This document shows positions 62,597 to 64,000 of a stretch of DNA of 64,000 nt, piece after piece. Below the pieces are notes generated by a model. It did no database searches and was not told where the DNA came from. It was given only the letters and a program-made list of their open reading frames with translations. Origin of the DNA: Siphonodentalium dalli (lineage: Eukaryota; Mollusca; Scaphopoda; Gadilida; Siphonodentaliidae). Both the position numbers and the translations under genes were made by a program. The DNA is taken from the NCBI GenBank assembly GCA_032622095.1, contig CP136064.1, forward strand, positions 197,377,948 to 197,441,947, given 5' to 3'. Position 1 is the first letter of the stretch. Every line of letters starts with the position of its first letter.

Positions 62597-62940
62597 ACAT
62601 ATATAGAGGATCTCACATGAGTTTCTATTTTATACGGAATTTATCAACTGAGTTCACTAAATTCGATTTGAGCCGAGGTTTACCGAGCCTCAAATAGAAT
62701 TTAGAGGACGAGGTTGATAAATTACGTATAAAATAGGACGAGTGTGAGATACCTTTTATCACATGATCAAATAAACCCGAAGCAACGCGAAATATTCATC
62801 GAAAACAACAATCATAAACTACAGCGATCGCAAGTTATTTGAAGAACGCCGTGACGTCATCGCACGCGCTGATATTAAACGTGTCTATTACCGATAATTA
62901 TGAAACTGCTTTTATGGCCAAATTATGTGATAAATATATA
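62597..62940. mobile_element. Foldback repeat with TGACGTCA site, copy 2
   Basis: About 95% like 41592-41945 over ~340 bp, in the same orientation. It lies downstream of the CCDC62 stop codon and candidate poly(A) signal. Confidence 0.8.
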
Positions 62941-63053
62941 TAAAACTTACAGTTCGTTATGGAGGAAAAAGAAGGTGAAAATTATTATTACTACCGTCCT
63001 ACCAAAATTTTGAAACACTCAGTGTGGAATGAGTAGACAATACGGTATCTTAA

Positions 63054-63263
63054 CCCTTTCTACACTAAATACTCATTGATGAGTAGTTACCTTCCCTTAG
63101 GAAATGTTCAGATAAAAAGTTCAACAAACGACTATAATTATGAATTCTTCTGCACTTGTATTATCATTTTGTCTGTCATTAAACATCCCTCTGAATTAGT
63201 AATAGACTATTCCAATGGTTACTTTTATAACTGAGCGGAAGAATCCATTTAGTTTGCAAAGGG
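63054..63263. mobile_element. TTAA/CCCTTT element, 210 bp
   Basis: TTAA at 63050 and 63264. Ends CCCTTTCTACACTAAAT and ATTTAGTTTGCAAAGGG. Related to the ends of the 42320 element. Confidence 0.7.
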
Positions 63264-63846
63264 TTAATTATAGTGCCCAGAAGGACTTTGTGTCTCAGTA
63301 TCATCATTCCCTACATACACATTCCATTGTTACTTACAAACAATTTCTGATCTCAGCAAAATGTTTTAAGATTAGATTCAGGTTGATTATTAGAATGCTT
63401 AGCAGTATCAAAATTGTACTTCTAGAGATTTTAACCTAATTATTGATGTACCAAGACAAGGACACTGATTATATTAGACCAAGTCTTCTCTGTCCACAAC
63501 AGCTTGGGATATCGGTTGAGTTGATGATGTTTTGGAACAAGTCCCATCCTGTTACTCTTCCATAAGGCCACATTAACTTAATTATATGTTTCTCAGGCAC
63601 TTTTATTTTCAAAACAAGGGGGGAGGCAGGTATTTATTTTTATTATTTTAGACCAAAATTTACCAGGAGGCAGGTTTTATGTCTTCATTTTTATGGGGAA
63701 AATTTTGTGGCAGGCAGGTTTTTATATGTGACTTTTTTAAACAAATTTTATATTGGGAGTTGCGCTATGAGATGCCTGTTAAAGATTCAAGATGATGCCA
63801 AAATGTGTCTCCCTTCATAGGTGGATGAAAAAATTGATATATAATA
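63264..63846. other. No gene recognised; GGCAGG(C)AGGTTTTTAT repeat
   Basis: GGAGGCAGGTATTTATTTTT, GGAGGCAGGTTTTATGTC and GGCAGGCAGGTTTTTATATG at 63620-63735 form three short diverged units. Otherwise plain AT-rich sequence. Confidence 0.45.
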
Positions 63847-63981
63847 TACTACATGCAGTACATGTATGGCAAATTGATATTAATAACATTGACTGAACTG
63901 AATTATTTAAGTGATATTTAAAATATTCAGTTCAGTCAATGTTATTAAAATCAATTTGCCATACATCTACTGCATGTAGTA
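63847..63981. repeat. 135 bp foldback at the window end
   Basis: TACTACATGCAGTACATGTA and ...TACTGCATGTAGTA are the outer arms; TGACTGAACTGAAT and ATTCAGTTCAGTCA the inner ones. Confidence 0.8.
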
Positions 63982-64000
63982 GAATTTAAAACTAGTTTTT

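Overview
This window is animal nuclear DNA, very probably from a marine mollusc or a close lophotrochozoan. It is AT-rich, has small exons with GT/AG splice sites in introns of up to about 8 kb, and is packed with short inverted-repeat transposons. Tandem repeats of the 'TTAGCTCACCTGAGAC' and 'GCAGCCATCTTGGAT' kinds and many ACATGTACATGT words, which I associate with molluscan genomes, support this. The taxonomic call is inference.

One host gene can be supported: a plus-strand homologue of CCDC62 (coiled-coil domain containing 62). Thirteen coding exons between 23004 and 62100 join without a frame break into about 718 residues, close to the roughly 680 of vertebrate CCDC62. The order is a Ser/Pro-rich N-terminus with an RVxF-like motif, a long coiled coil, a Ser/Pro repeat region, a conserved C-terminal block with an LxxLL motif, and a stop codon. 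The start codon is not certain; a 12-nt exon at 21560 is one candidate.

Upstream (1-23000) I found no host gene. The segment holds: diverged tandem units with TTAA-targeting elements inserted (1-2600); a TTATAACGA satellite (3215-3556); a frame-broken basic ORF region (4095-5247); several palindromic MITEs; arrays of the self-complementary word GCGCTTAAGCGC (8.8-11.75 kb); and a nest of transposons (13.2-19.4 kb) with RTE-like tails inside a TA-flanked element inside a hAT-like element.

The introns hold recognisable transposon insertions, many with visible target-site duplications: a LINE 3' end, two hAT-type elements (one with a BED zinc finger), an 8 bp-duplication palindrome, at least six TTAA/CCCTTT elements, three TA-flanked foldbacks and a 7.4 kb element with AACGCGGTC-rich ends. 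One TTAA element carries what looks like a captured, broken 5' end of a zinc-finger gene with its promoter. A hairpin family with a CTCTTATATATGCGAG arm occurs about 15 times, all within this one gene.

Two local duplications concern the gene itself. The 3' end of exon 7 with its splice donor is repeated in decayed form in the next intron, and the acceptor with the first bases of exon 12 is duplicated 52 bp upstream. No tRNA, rRNA, CRISPR array or bacterial feature was seen.
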